NCBI RefSeq assembly: GCF_015062905.1
Contig: NZ_SUTK01000021.1
Coordinates: 1 to 29,473 of the forward strand
Source: Methanobrevibacter thaueri
Lineage (GTDB): Archaea > Methanobacteriota > Methanobacteria > Methanobacteriales > Methanobacteriaceae
Direction of reading: 5' to 3'
Length of the DNA stretch: 29,473 bases
This document shows positions 7,111 through 17,102 of this stretch, one piece after another (position 1 is the first letter of the stretch; every line of letters begins with the position of its first letter). Below the pieces are notes generated by a model. That model was given only the letters and a program-made list of their open reading frames with translations. It ran no database searches and was not told the origin of the DNA. Position numbers and translations under genes: made by a program.

Positions 7111-8048
7111 GTAATCTCAATAGCTTTTATGAGATTATATATAAGTTTATTTGTGTTTACGTTGATGTTATTGGCCTCACCTAGTTGGATTACTTTCCCG
7201 TTCAGTGAGTCAATCTCTGTAGGTATCTTCCTTTGAATGTCCTGGTGTGTTGATGAGTAGTGGTTATAGGTGTCCGGAACCAGCTTTGAGTAGAAAAGGT
7301 CCCTGTATTCCTCCGGACTTTGCCATAGGGTTTCATATGGGGATGCGTTGATGACATCAAAGATCTCATCGATGATGCTGTTCATTATCTCCAGTGTGTA
7401 TGGGTTTTCGGTCAGCTGGCCGTAGGTGACGTCCAGTATTGCGCCCAAAGGATTTAATGTGCAGTTGTAAAGCATTTTGGCCCACAGGTATTTGTCGACT
7501 TCATAGGTAATTTCACAGTTTATTCCTGATTCTGTTATCAAGTTGGCTATTTCCTGCAAATCTTTCGGATCTTCTTTTTGAAGGGATCCGAGCAGTATAG
7601 GTTCGGTGTAGACTGTAACTTCACTGACATGTCTTTCGGGCCTTGTAAAACCTGTGATTACCCGTGCTGAGAAGACCTGCTTTTTTGTGAAATATTCAAG
7701 GTAAAACTCGTCATTGCCGAATCCGTTCTGGAAGATGATTATTTTGGTGCTGTCCTTAAGGATGTCCCTGTTGTCATTCAGATTCTTTGCAATGTCCTCA
7801 TTTGCGGTTGTTTTTGAGGCTATGAAAATGTAGTCGAAACTGTTTTTTGGGAGGTCTTCATAGTTTTCATAGACCGGAACGTCCTTAACCTCATAGTGTG
7901 TGAACAGTCCAGTCCTTTTGATTCCGTTTTCCTTTATTGCTTTTGCTGTTTCGCCACGCGCATAGATTGAGACATCTGCACCCTGTGATGCGACTGAGGT
8001 CGCAAGTCCAATCCCGACACCGCCAGCACCTATAACTAAAATCTTCAT
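7104..8048 (-). CDS. panE: 2-dehydropantoate 2-reductase family protein (ketopantoate reductase)
   Basis: The 314-residue protein starts MKILVIGAGGVGIGLATSVA, the N-terminal Rossmann GxGxxG of ApbA/PanE. The catalytic K-x3-N pair is seen as K191 and N195 in LWAKMLYNCTLNPLGA, as in PanE proteins (K176/N180 in E. coli), and the length is typical. The enzyme reduces ketopantoate to pantoate with NADPH in CoA synthesis. Many paralogues of this fold act on other 2-oxoacids, so the substrate is not certain. An archaeal TATA-like element on the minus strand lies around 8071-8084, and no SD is obvious. It is divergent from the giant adhesin gene, with a ~200-bp AT-rich gap. Confidence 0.85.
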   Translation of the reverse strand: MKILVIGAGGVGIGLATSVASQGADVSIYARGETAKAIKENGIKRTGLFTHYEVKDVPVYENYEDLPKNSFDYIFIASKTTANEDIAKNLNDNRDILKDSTKIIIFQNGFGNDEFYLEYFTKKQVFSARVITGFTRPERHVSEVTVYTEPILLGSLQKEDPKDLQEIANLITESGINCEITYEVDKYLWAKMLYNCTLNPLGAILDVTYGQLTENPYTLEIMNSIIDEIFDVINASPYETLWQSPEEYRDLFYSKLVPDTYNHYSSTHQDIQRKIPTEIDSLNGKVIQLGEANNINVNTNKLIYNLIKAIEITF

Positions 8049-8204
8049 GTATTTAATTTTGGATTTTTTGTTTTATATATGTATTATTCATCTTTAATTT
8101 AGAAAAAATCAAATTAAATTTAATCATATTTTAATTATATTCAAATATATTTTAAAATTTATATAGTTTATTTTTCAATATATATTAATGTAAAGTTGAA
8201 ATTA

Positions 8205-8242
8205 TTTTTATAAAAATTGACTTTATAATAATGTTATAGGTG
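8205..8242 (+). promoter_or_regulatory. Likely promoter and RBS of the giant adhesin gene
   Basis: TTTTTATAAAAA (about 8205-8216) is a good archaeal TATA box. A start of transcription ~25 nt downstream would fall near 8237, giving a leader of about 12 nt that just holds the SD AGGTG (8238-8242), spaced 6 nt from ATG 8249. A second TATA-like sequence lies near 8153-8166. Confidence 0.45.
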
Positions 8243-8248
8243 TGTTGA

Positions 8249-11200
8249 ATGAAAATGAATAAAAAGATTTTTATTTGCGCGCTTCTGGTACTGATAATGA
8301 TGTGCGTTGTCAGTACTGCAAGTGCAACCGAACCACTTAACGAAAACTTTACTGCAACGGATACAGGAGGAGTAATTGATGATGATGTCAATGAAACATT
8401 GAGTATCTCTGATAGTGAAGATGAGTTAGGTGCTCAAGGTGACACCATTACTGTTGACTGTAATGGTGGTGGAGATTATACGACTATTTCTGCTGCTGCT
8501 GGCGCTGCCACTGGTGGGGAAACAATTTTTATTAAGAACGGTGAGTATACAGAAACTGCTAAAATTGATATTGGTACAAAACAGTTATCATTCATGGGTG
8601 AAAGTTCCGATGGAGTAATAATTAAATCCGGAGACAATGATTTGTTTTATACAACAAGTTCCGGTTATTCTTCATTGGTCTTCAATAATCTGGTTTTTAA
8701 AGACATATCAATGACTGGTGCTAGAACTCCATTTTACATTGGTGGTGATGGAAATATTTCTATAACCAATTGTGTTTTCGACAATTGCGCCGCCAGATAT
8801 GGAGCATTACGTATATATACTAGTGGAAGCGTTGTTGTTGATCAATGTAAATTTTTAGGCACAAAATCTTCATCTAGGTCATATTCCAGCGCAATTGATT
8901 TTGGTGGAAGTGGTACTACAAATTATATTTTAAAGAATAGTGTAATTGACGGTTCTGAAATAGATAGTTCAAATACTGATTATATATTTGGTGTAATCTA
9001 CAGTGAAAAAACTGCTGGAACAGTTATATTGGATAATGTGACCATTAGTAACTGTAATCTTAGAAATTCAAATGGATTAATTACCGCTAAAGGAAATCTG
9101 GAAATAAGAAATTCTAAAATTATTAATAATTATGTATATAGGGACTTGGCTATTGCCGGGTTGGTCTTTGTAAGTGGAGGCAAATCCGTTACCATAGAAT
9201 CAAGCATGATTAAAAATAATACAAATCCGAACAATATCCTATCAGCAAACAGTGCTAGTGCATCTTTCGATTTGCATTACAACAATATTCAAGACAATTC
9301 TTTCCAAACTGCATTCGCCAATCCAAATAATGACATATACACTTTAGATGCTAATTACTGGGGCTCAAATTCATTACCTGAAGGCATCACTGCATCCACT
9401 TGGATTGTTGAAGACAATGGTGTTTACAAATTGAACAATGGTGAAGCAATTGATGTGATAATTCCTGGATTAAATGACGGTCCTGAACCTAAATATCCTG
9501 CCGACACTATTTTTGTAGCAAAGGATGGTAGTGATGATAATAACGGTTCAGAGGACAGTCCTGTTTTAACTATCGCAAAAGGTGTCGAACTTGCAAATGT
9601 AGGTTCCGGATTTTTAGTTATTAAAGAAGGAGTTTATGCTGAAAGCGGCATTCAACTCAATAATACCGTGCCGATTTCCATTGTTGGTGACGGAAATGTT
9701 GTCATCGATGGACAGGCAAGTACAACCAGCATTTTTGTAATGAATGGAGGTTCTGCAAACTTCACCAACATAGTATTTACAAACAATAAACCAAAATATG
9801 GTGGTGCCATTAATGCAGGTTCCAATGTAAATATCAATATTTTGGTAAATAACTGTACATTTGCAGATATCAATTCCACCAGCAGAGGTGGAGCGATTTA
9901 CGCTGCAACTGTAAAAGGCAAATTAACCATTAAGGATTCAAAATTCTATAATATCGATAGTGGATCTTGGGGTGCAATTACCATTGCAACTTCATCTCAA
10001 AGAGATGGATTAACTGTCGACATTAGTGGATCAACTTTTGAGAATAATAAGGCGAATAATGGTGCTGCATTATATTTAAGGGCTGCAAACGTAAATATTG
10101 TTGACTCTTCATTTATTAACAACACTGCGGTAAATGCGCCTGGTGCAATTTATCTTTATAATGCAACCGCAACTATATATAACTGTATAATTGTCAATAA
10201 CACCGCTGGAGCAAAAGGTGTTGCCATTTCTTCAACACCGGTTACTGGTGCTGTTACTAAATTAACTATTACCAATTCAGTCATTGAAAATAACAATGGA
10301 AACGGACAAGTTTTACCTGCAATTTATGCCGATCAGAACTTGATTGAAATTTCATACTCCTCAATAATCAATGAACTTTCAATTGAAACCCGTACCGCTG
10401 CAGGCTATGATGCGGTTTACGGACAGGGTGTCGTAATTGCAAACAACAACTGGTGGGGAACAAACGACCCAAGCACAGCTGTAACAGGCATAAATATTAC
10501 CGTTGACTCATGGGTGATTATGAACGTTGAAGCGAATGTTAGTGAAGTGCTTTCAGGAGAGCAAGTCAAATTAACCATTGATTTCAATCATGTAAACACC
10601 ACTTCCGGTGAAATTCAAGAATTGACCGGTGGGGAAATTCCTATTGATTCATACTCTGTTAAATTAACTTCCCAAAACGGTACCTTCTCACAGGATACAG
10701 TTGAAGTTAAAAAAGGCAGAACACAAGAGGTAATTTTCACATCCTCTGATAATACTGCTCTTATTCAAGCAGCCTGCGGAGATGCAACTGTTGACATCTT
10801 GCTTGCAAAAGGTGTCGAACCTTATTACGGCATCATTTATGTGTCAGCTGACGGTAATGACAATAATAACGGAAGTGAGCTATACCCTGTTTCAAGTATT
10901 GCTAAAGCTATTCAATTAGCATCCGTCAATGGAGGATCAGGTGAGATAATCATCAATCCTGGTACTTATACAGGCACTAACTATGAAGTTACTAAAGATT
11001 TAACCGTTACCGGTGTCGGTAATGTTGTAATCGATGGTGAAGGACAAGGCAGACTATTCAATGTTGCAAGCGCTGCAAACGTCAATATGTTATCATTAAA
11101 TAACTTAATATTGACTGGTGGAGATGCATATTACGGAAGCATAATTTACAGTTATGCAAAAGAATTGATATTGGAAAATATTTCAATGATAAATAATCCA

Positions 11201-14200
11201 ACATCCGGAAACCTCATTACAAACAACGGTAAATTAACAATTAACAAATCCAAATTTGTAAACAATACATGTGGAGATATAATAAAAAGCACAGGAAACT
11301 ATGATATAACCATAATTAATTCTACATTTGAAAACAATACAGTAACCGGTTCAAGTTCTGATTATGGTATTGTATATATCTCCTCAGGCAGAGGCAATTT
11401 TGTTGTGGAAGATTCCAGATTCATCAATAACACTGCAAGACAAGGTGTATTAATCGGGTCATCCGACACAAAAATAGACGTAAAAGGTTGTGACTTCATT
11501 GACAACACCAACACCGTTGCATATGGTGGAGCAATTCGTGCAAGTTCACAATTAAATGTAGTTGATTCCATTTTCATCAATAATAAGGCTTTAAAAGATG
11601 GTGGAGCTATTTATATTGGATTCCGTGGGGAAGCCACTGTTACAAAATCAGTGTTCATTGACAATGCTGTAACCGGTAATGAATATTATGGCGATGCGAT
11701 TTATAATGGAAACAAACTTTCCGTAAATTACTGCGTTTTATTAAGCAACGGCACTAGATATGTAATTTACAATGATGGTGAGGATAATGTTGTTAATGCC
11801 CAATACAATTGGTGGGGAACTAATGATGATCCTAGTTCATTGAATGGTGCAGGATACTATGAAAATGACTGGGGTGATGACACTCCATGTGCTGATGTGG
11901 ATTCATCTAATTGGGTAGTTATGACAGTTTCCAACAATTTAACTGATGAAATTAACGTTGGCGATAAAGTCGAATTCACAGTTGACTTCACTCATACCAA
12001 CAGCGGTCAGGAATTGGCTCAAAGCATTCCGGAAATTGATGTGAGCGCTAGCGCACTTTATGGACAAATGGACGCACAAGAAGCAATCACTGCAAACAAT
12101 GTTGCCAAATTCGTCTACACTGCAGTGGAAGGTGGAGAAGACAGCGTAACCATTACATCTTCAAATGCGGTCAATGTAACTCCTATCAGCGTTAAAGTTC
12201 CTGTTGTTCTAGAAGTAATTTATGTGTCCATGTCCGGTGATGACAATAACGACGGTTCCAGGGACGCTCCGGTAGCAACCCTTAAACACGCTATTGAAAT
12301 TGCCGAAAGGGGTAAAATTGTCATCATGAACGGCGATTACACAATTACTGAAACTTTAATTGTCGACAAGGATTTGGATATCACTGGTATGGGAACTGTA
12401 ACCATCAACGGTAACCAATTGGGCATTCTGGAAAACAGTGCAAACCTTAACCTGACAAACATTGTATTTACCAATGCTAAATTAAACACAGGCTCTGTTA
12501 TCAAGGACAATGGTAATACAACAATAAACGGTTGTACTTTCTATTCATGTGTTACTACCGGTGGAAGTTCAGCAGGTCCTGTTAACAACCTTAAAGGCAC
12601 AATGGTTATTAACAATTCCAAGTTCTATCAAAATAAGGGAGCTAGAGGTGTTGTTGCTTCACAACAAGGAACTAAATTAATCATTAACAATTCCGAATTC
12701 TATGACAACGATTGTACTTCAATAACTAACTGTTATGGTATTATTTATTCAACTTCTGCAGAAACTACTGTTGAAAATACCCAATTCAGAAATAATAAGG
12801 ATAAACAAGGTGGAGCTATCTGGGCAACTAGATCAACTTCTGCAACAACCGGCAGTCTTGAAGTAATCAATTGTACATTTGAGAACAATGTTGCAAATGT
12901 CGGAACAGGAGGAGCAATATTTGCTTCAGGTAATGTTGACGTCAATGTTGAAAAATCAACATTCATTAACAACACAGCAATAAAAAGTGCTAGTGGTGTT
13001 GGTGGAAATGGAGGCGCAATATATTCAACTGGTAACAGTATTGTAACTGTAACTGATTCCATATTCATAGACAATGATGGAGATGCAGATGCAGGCATTT
13101 ATGCTGATGGAGCAACATTCACAATCAGCAATTCTGTCATTTTAGCTAAATCTGACGATACCAATTTTGCTTTGAATAAAGTAGGATCAACAGTAACAGC
13201 TAACGACAACTTCTGGGGCGACAACGCAAAAGCAAACACCAATGCCAATGTTGCAAGATGGGTTATAATGAATGCTTCATACACTGAAGATGACCAAGGA
13301 GTACTTACAATCACCGCCACATTCGACAAGACCAATTCAACAAGCGGTGAAATTGCAGATTATGCCGGAAGCATTCCTGACGGATTTGATGTAACATTCA
13401 CATCCACTAGCGGCAACTTGAATGAAGCTGTTCCTGTAAAAAATGCTCAAGCTAGCGTACAATACACTCTTGATAAGACAGACAGCGGAATAACAGTCAA
13501 AGTGGCAAATGCTGAAGTAACCTTCCCATTTGAAGTTGCACCTGAAGTGATCTATGTATCTCCAAGCGGTGACGACAGTAACAATGGTGAAAGGGAAACT
13601 CCGGTGGCTACCCTTGCACATGCTGTTGAAATTGCTGAAAATGGTCAAATCGTCCTTTTAGAAGGAACCTATAAAACAGGTTATTTAGGAATCATCTCCA
13701 ATGATTTGAACATTACAGGTGAAGGCAAAGTCATAATCGACGCTGATAACAACAATAGAATCCTTTACGTAGGTGAAGACGCTAAAGTCGTCCTTAAAGA
13801 CTTGACAATGGTTAATGGATATGGAATTGAAGGAAGTGGAGCTTTACTTGGAAACTCCAACTACTTGACAATCATTAACTGTACATTAGCTAATTCTTCA
13901 GCTGGTGAAAACAACGGAGGAGCAATTTACAATGTCGGTCACTTGACCATTATCAATTCCACAATTGCAAACAACACCGCTAAAGAGGGTGGAGCAATCT
14001 TTGCCAATGACGCTCTTGCCAAAGGCGTAAGCATTGTAATTGAAAATTCATTAATCGAAAACAACACAGCAACAGGCAATGACAATTTCGGTGGAGGAGC
14101 CATATTCACACAACAAATAGCAGCACTCAGTGTTACAAACACATCATTCAGAAACAATAAGGCTGAATCTACTTCCAGCGGTGGTGCAATATTCATTTCT

Positions 14201-17053
14201 CATTCAACCGCAACTTTAACTATAAAAGACTCTGAATTCATTGCAAACCATGCTAACGGACAGGAAAGCACTGGTGGTGGAGCTATTTACATGACAGGCA
14301 CTTCAAATTACGAAAGACAAGGTACTTTAACCATTTCAAATACCTTGTTTGAGGATAACACTGCCGGAACAAACGGTGGAGCAGTATATGCAAGAGCCAC
14401 TACAATTAACATAGCAAACTCCGTATTGCTTAATAATAAAGATGCGAATGGATTAGCAGTTTATGGATATAAAACAGAACAAGTCAGTCCTGCCATCACT
14501 CTTAATGATAACTGGTGGGGTTCAAATGACAAACCATCTGATCTTGTCGGTGGAAACAGCAACTACAAACCAACATTAAACAGATGGGCTATTTTAACCA
14601 TTGAAAATGACACACCAATTGTCCAAGGCAATACTGTAAAATTAACCGTAAGCATTAATTCATGGACCAACGGCGCTGAAAATGGCACATTAGCCAATCC
14701 AATCAAAGTTGAAAGGCCTGTAAGCATCAAGACAACCTCAGGAATTATCGATGGAGTGCTTGAAAACGGTGAATTAAGCTATGATTACCTCGTACCTGCT
14801 AACTTGAAAATCATTTCAGCAACCGTCGACAATCAGAGCGAAACACTATTTGTCATAACATCTGAAACTGTTTTAACTCTTGAAAACATTACCGCTTTCC
14901 AAGGTGAAACTGTCAACGTTAACATTATAGTTAAAACAACTGATGGTGCTGATGTAACCGGTGGTACTGTTGAATTCTACATTGACGGTAGTCTAGTTGC
15001 AACAATTCCTGTAATTGGAGGTGTGGCATCTCAAGACATTATCATCGCTAAAGGCATTGGAACATATGACATTAAAGCCAACTACAGTGATGCTACCGGT
15101 GAATTCAGTTATGCAGAGGATACAGCGACTTTAAATGTAAATGGTGTTAACAATGTTGTGACTCCTGAAACATTCTCATTGTTCTTTGATGAAAATGGTA
15201 ACCTTAAGTCAGATCTGCCGTTCGATGAATTGTACTTCGAGGGCACATTTGAAAACATGGGTGTAATTACCATAGGCAAACCTATTAAGATTACTGGAAG
15301 AAACGCTCAATTTAAAGACACTGCTTTCAAACTCGATGCAGATAATGTCGTGTTAAATGGAGTATCTATCGAGTTAACTAAAAACTTTGATAAAACTGAC
15401 GGTGCAGCCATCTATGTGGGCGGAAATAATGTAACTGTTTCAAATAATAACATTACATACAACGCTCCGGAAAATGTCCAAAGCTATGCAATTGATGTGG
15501 ATGTTGCTAAGAATGTGAAAATCATCAACAACAACATCAACTACTTTGCCAAATCAGACGGCACAGTCAAGACAATTGCAATCAATGCATTCGATTCAGA
15601 TAACCTGGTTGTTGAAAACAACGTATTGAACGCAAACATTTCATCCGTTGACCTCGACTATTCTGGATATCCTATTGTAGGCTATAATTCTCAAGGAGTG
15701 CACATTGAAAAAAGTAACAATGTGTCATTCGACAAAAACGACATTACAGTCAATTATAACAATGCAGTAGGATACGCAGACACAATTTATGCTGTTCACT
15801 TCGAAAACAGCAACAATTCAAGAGTCACCAACAACGGCATTGAATTGAATGGTCACAGCTATGCATATGGATTAGTTACCAATGATTGTGAAAACATTGC
15901 AATTTCAGGCAATGACATCAAGTCCAATTCAGATGACCATTATGCATTAGGTTTACAAGTTGGCGGCAAGTCAACAGCTTCCGTAGACAACAACAACATT
16001 TCTGCCAAATCAAATGAGGTTGTCTATTCTGTATACCTGGATGATTGGCAAATGGGCGGTGATGTAAATCTCACCAACAACAATATCAAAGGTGAATCCG
16101 ATACAGTCTACGGAGTATACGTAGAAGAGGACAAAGTGCTGATTTCCGGAAACACTATTGAGGCTGTAGGAAACCACGTTTACGGTGTAGTGACCCATCA
16201 AACCGATGCGGTAATAGATGGAAACGACATTAACGCAACAGGTAAGGATGTCGGTGACATTGTATCTCCTCAAAGCGGCGTAAATGAAAACACAACTGGC
16301 ATCATTGTCAGTGAAGGCCAAGCCGAAATCACAAACAACAATGTTGTAACTACTGGAAACTCCACCATAGCCGCAATCAACACAAATGTAACAATCAAAA
16401 AGAATGGATTGACCGCAAATGGAACAACTGCTGAAGAAAGTATTTCAAGCGTGAATTCCACTGTTGTTGCATCAGAAAACACTGCAGCTAAGGACAAGGA
16501 TACTCCAATAACTCCAACAACTCCTGTTGTTAAGATCACAGGCAAGAACAATGCTAAGGTTGACTATGGCTTCACATACAGTGTACGCGTAACTCAAGAC
16601 GGAAAATCCGTAGGTGCTGGTAAAGTTGTAACTCTCAAGATAGCCGGAAAAACATTGAAGGCAAAAACAGATAAGAACGGTTATGCCAAATTCACTTTAG
16701 CCGTTAAACCTAAAGCCTATACCGTAACTGTAACATACAACAAGGTTTCACAAAAGTATAAGGTAACTGTCAAAAATGTTATCAAGGCTAAAAACTTGAA
16801 AGTCAAAAAATCAGCTAAAAAACTTAAAGTTAAAGTAACTTTAAAAACATCTGCTAAAAAACCTATTAAAGGTAAAAAAGTAGTTCTTAAAATCAAAGGC
16901 AAAAAATACAAAGCAAAAACCAACAAGAAAGGTGTTGCTACATTTAAAGTCAAAAAGAACTTACTTAAAAAACTCAAAGCAGGTAAAAAATACAAATACC
17001 AAGTTATCTACGGTAAGGATACTGTGAAAAAAACATTAAAAGTTAAGAAATAG
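8249..17053 (+). CDS. Giant secreted adhesin-like protein with repeated beta-helix modules (2934 aa)
   Basis: A signal peptide (FICALLVLIMMCVV, cleavage predicted after ASA near residue 26) targets the protein outside. The body is parallel beta-helix, rich in Asn, Gly and Ser, with recurring GGAIY, FxNNxA and WWG motifs as in PMP-like and pectate-lyase-like folds. Three modules start with a matching (I/F)(Y/F)V(S/A)xxGxDxNNG segment at about residues 862, 1323 and 1767, and a fourth at 419. Each ends in a WxG motif (W371, 735, 1188, 1656, 2089 close five helices), and from the second helix on it is followed by a short Ig-like segment. An Ig-like domain (~2195-2300) then precedes a second, NosD-like helix (~2310-2720). 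An Ig-like domain (~2762-2840) and a lysine-rich tail end the protein. There is no membrane anchor or sortase-like motif. Methanobrevibacter genomes carry many such adhesins, thought to bind bacteria, protozoa or host glycans. The many NxS/T sequons suggest N-glycosylation. Confidence 0.93.
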   Translation: MKMNKKIFICALLVLIMMCVVSTASATEPLNENFTATDTGGVIDDDVNETLSISDSEDELGAQGDTITVDCNGGGDYTTISAAAGAATGGETIFIKNGEYTETAKIDIGTKQLSFMGESSDGVIIKSGDNDLFYTTSSGYSSLVFNNLVFKDISMTGARTPFYIGGDGNISITNCVFDNCAARYGALRIYTSGSVVVDQCKFLGTKSSSRSYSSAIDFGGSGTTNYILKNSVIDGSEIDSSNTDYIFGVIYSEKTAGTVILDNVTISNCNLRNSNGLITAKGNLEIRNSKIINNYVYRDLAIAGLVFVSGGKSVTIESSMIKNNTNPNNILSANSASASFDLHYNNIQDNSFQTAFANPNNDIYTLDANYWGSNSLPEGITASTWIVEDNGVYKLNNGEAIDVIIPGLNDGPEPKYPADTIFVAKDGSDDNNGSEDSPVLTIAKGVELANVGSGFLVIKEGVYAESGIQLNNTVPISIVGDGNVVIDGQASTTSIFVMNGGSANFTNIVFTNNKPKYGGAINAGSNVNINILVNNCTFADINSTSRGGAIYAATVKGKLTIKDSKFYNIDSGSWGAITIATSSQRDGLTVDISGSTFENNKANNGAALYLRAANVNIVDSSFINNTAVNAPGAIYLYNATATIYNCIIVNNTAGAKGVAISSTPVTGAVTKLTITNSVIENNNGNGQVLPAIYADQNLIEISYSSIINELSIETRTAAGYDAVYGQGVVIANNNWWGTNDPSTAVTGINITVDSWVIMNVEANVSEVLSGEQVKLTIDFNHVNTTSGEIQELTGGEIPIDSYSVKLTSQNGTFSQDTVEVKKGRTQEVIFTSSDNTALIQAACGDATVDILLAKGVEPYYGIIYVSADGNDNNNGSELYPVSSIAKAIQLASVNGGSGEIIINPGTYTGTNYEVTKDLTVTGVGNVVIDGEGQGRLFNVASAANVNMLSLNNLILTGGDAYYGSIIYSYAKELILENISMINNPTSGNLITNNGKLTINKSKFVNNTCGDIIKSTGNYDITIINSTFENNTVTGSSSDYGIVYISSGRGNFVVEDSRFINNTARQGVLIGSSDTKIDVKGCDFIDNTNTVAYGGAIRASSQLNVVDSIFINNKALKDGGAIYIGFRGEATVTKSVFIDNAVTGNEYYGDAIYNGNKLSVNYCVLLSNGTRYVIYNDGEDNVVNAQYNWWGTNDDPSSLNGAGYYENDWGDDTPCADVDSSNWVVMTVSNNLTDEINVGDKVEFTVDFTHTNSGQELAQSIPEIDVSASALYGQMDAQEAITANNVAKFVYTAVEGGEDSVTITSSNAVNVTPISVKVPVVLEVIYVSMSGDDNNDGSRDAPVATLKHAIEIAERGKIVIMNGDYTITETLIVDKDLDITGMGTVTINGNQLGILENSANLNLTNIVFTNAKLNTGSVIKDNGNTTINGCTFYSCVTTGGSSAGPVNNLKGTMVINNSKFYQNKGARGVVASQQGTKLIINNSEFYDNDCTSITNCYGIIYSTSAETTVENTQFRNNKDKQGGAIWATRSTSATTGSLEVINCTFENNVANVGTGGAIFASGNVDVNVEKSTFINNTAIKSASGVGGNGGAIYSTGNSIVTVTDSIFIDNDGDADAGIYADGATFTISNSVILAKSDDTNFALNKVGSTVTANDNFWGDNAKANTNANVARWVIMNASYTEDDQGVLTITATFDKTNSTSGEIADYAGSIPDGFDVTFTSTSGNLNEAVPVKNAQASVQYTLDKTDSGITVKVANAEVTFPFEVAPEVIYVSPSGDDSNNGERETPVATLAHAVEIAENGQIVLLEGTYKTGYLGIISNDLNITGEGKVIIDADNNNRILYVGEDAKVVLKDLTMVNGYGIEGSGALLGNSNYLTIINCTLANSSAGENNGGAIYNVGHLTIINSTIANNTAKEGGAIFANDALAKGVSIVIENSLIENNTATGNDNFGGGAIFTQQIAALSVTNTSFRNNKAESTSSGGAIFISHSTATLTIKDSEFIANHANGQESTGGGAIYMTGTSNYERQGTLTISNTLFEDNTAGTNGGAVYARATTINIANSVLLNNKDANGLAVYGYKTEQVSPAITLNDNWWGSNDKPSDLVGGNSNYKPTLNRWAILTIENDTPIVQGNTVKLTVSINSWTNGAENGTLANPIKVERPVSIKTTSGIIDGVLENGELSYDYLVPANLKIISATVDNQSETLFVITSETVLTLENITAFQGETVNVNIIVKTTDGADVTGGTVEFYIDGSLVATIPVIGGVASQDIIIAKGIGTYDIKANYSDATGEFSYAEDTATLNVNGVNNVVTPETFSLFFDENGNLKSDLPFDELYFEGTFENMGVITIGKPIKITGRNAQFKDTAFKLDADNVVLNGVSIELTKNFDKTDGAAIYVGGNNVTVSNNNITYNAPENVQSYAIDVDVAKNVKIINNNINYFAKSDGTVKTIAINAFDSDNLVVENNVLNANISSVDLDYSGYPIVGYNSQGVHIEKSNNVSFDKNDITVNYNNAVGYADTIYAVHFENSNNSRVTNNGIELNGHSYAYGLVTNDCENIAISGNDIKSNSDDHYALGLQVGGKSTASVDNNNISAKSNEVVYSVYLDDWQMGGDVNLTNNNIKGESDTVYGVYVEEDKVLISGNTIEAVGNHVYGVVTHQTDAVIDGNDINATGKDVGDIVSPQSGVNENTTGIIVSEGQAEITNNNVVTTGNSTIAAINTNVTIKKNGLTANGTTAEESISSVNSTVVASENTAAKDKDTPITPTTPVVKITGKNNAKVDYGFTYSVRVTQDGKSVGAGKVVTLKIAGKTLKAKTDKNGYAKFTLAVKPKAYTVTVTYNKVSQKYKVTVKNVIKAKNLKVKKSAKKLKVKVTLKTSAKKPIKGKKVVLKIKGKKYKAKTNKKGVATFKVKKNLLKKLKAGKKYKYQVIYGKDTVKKTLKVKK

Positions 17054-17090
17054 GGATTTCAAATCTCTATTTTCTTTTTTTATTTTTTTC
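17052..17090 (+). terminator. Hairpin plus T-tracts after the giant adhesin gene
   Basis: A 6-bp stem (17052-17057 with 17063-17068, one G-U pair) begins inside the TAG stop and is followed by long T-runs between 17070 and 17089. Archaeal termination depends mainly on T-tracts, so at least partial termination is likely before the next gene, whose SD follows at once. Confidence 0.55.
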
Positions 17091-17102
17091 GGAGGAATGA
17101 AA

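Noticed and set aside
9652..16995. Several minus-strand open frames of 70-117 codons inside the giant adhesin gene
   Set aside because: They lie antisense to a clear repetitive coding frame, recur with the module repeats and lack RBS signals. They are by-products of Asn/Gly/Thr-rich codon use.
8249..17053. A possible CRISPR array or DNA satellite because of repeated motifs
   Set aside because: The repeats are protein-level beta-helix motifs with irregular spacing and open reading frame throughout; there are no identical repeats with regular spacers.
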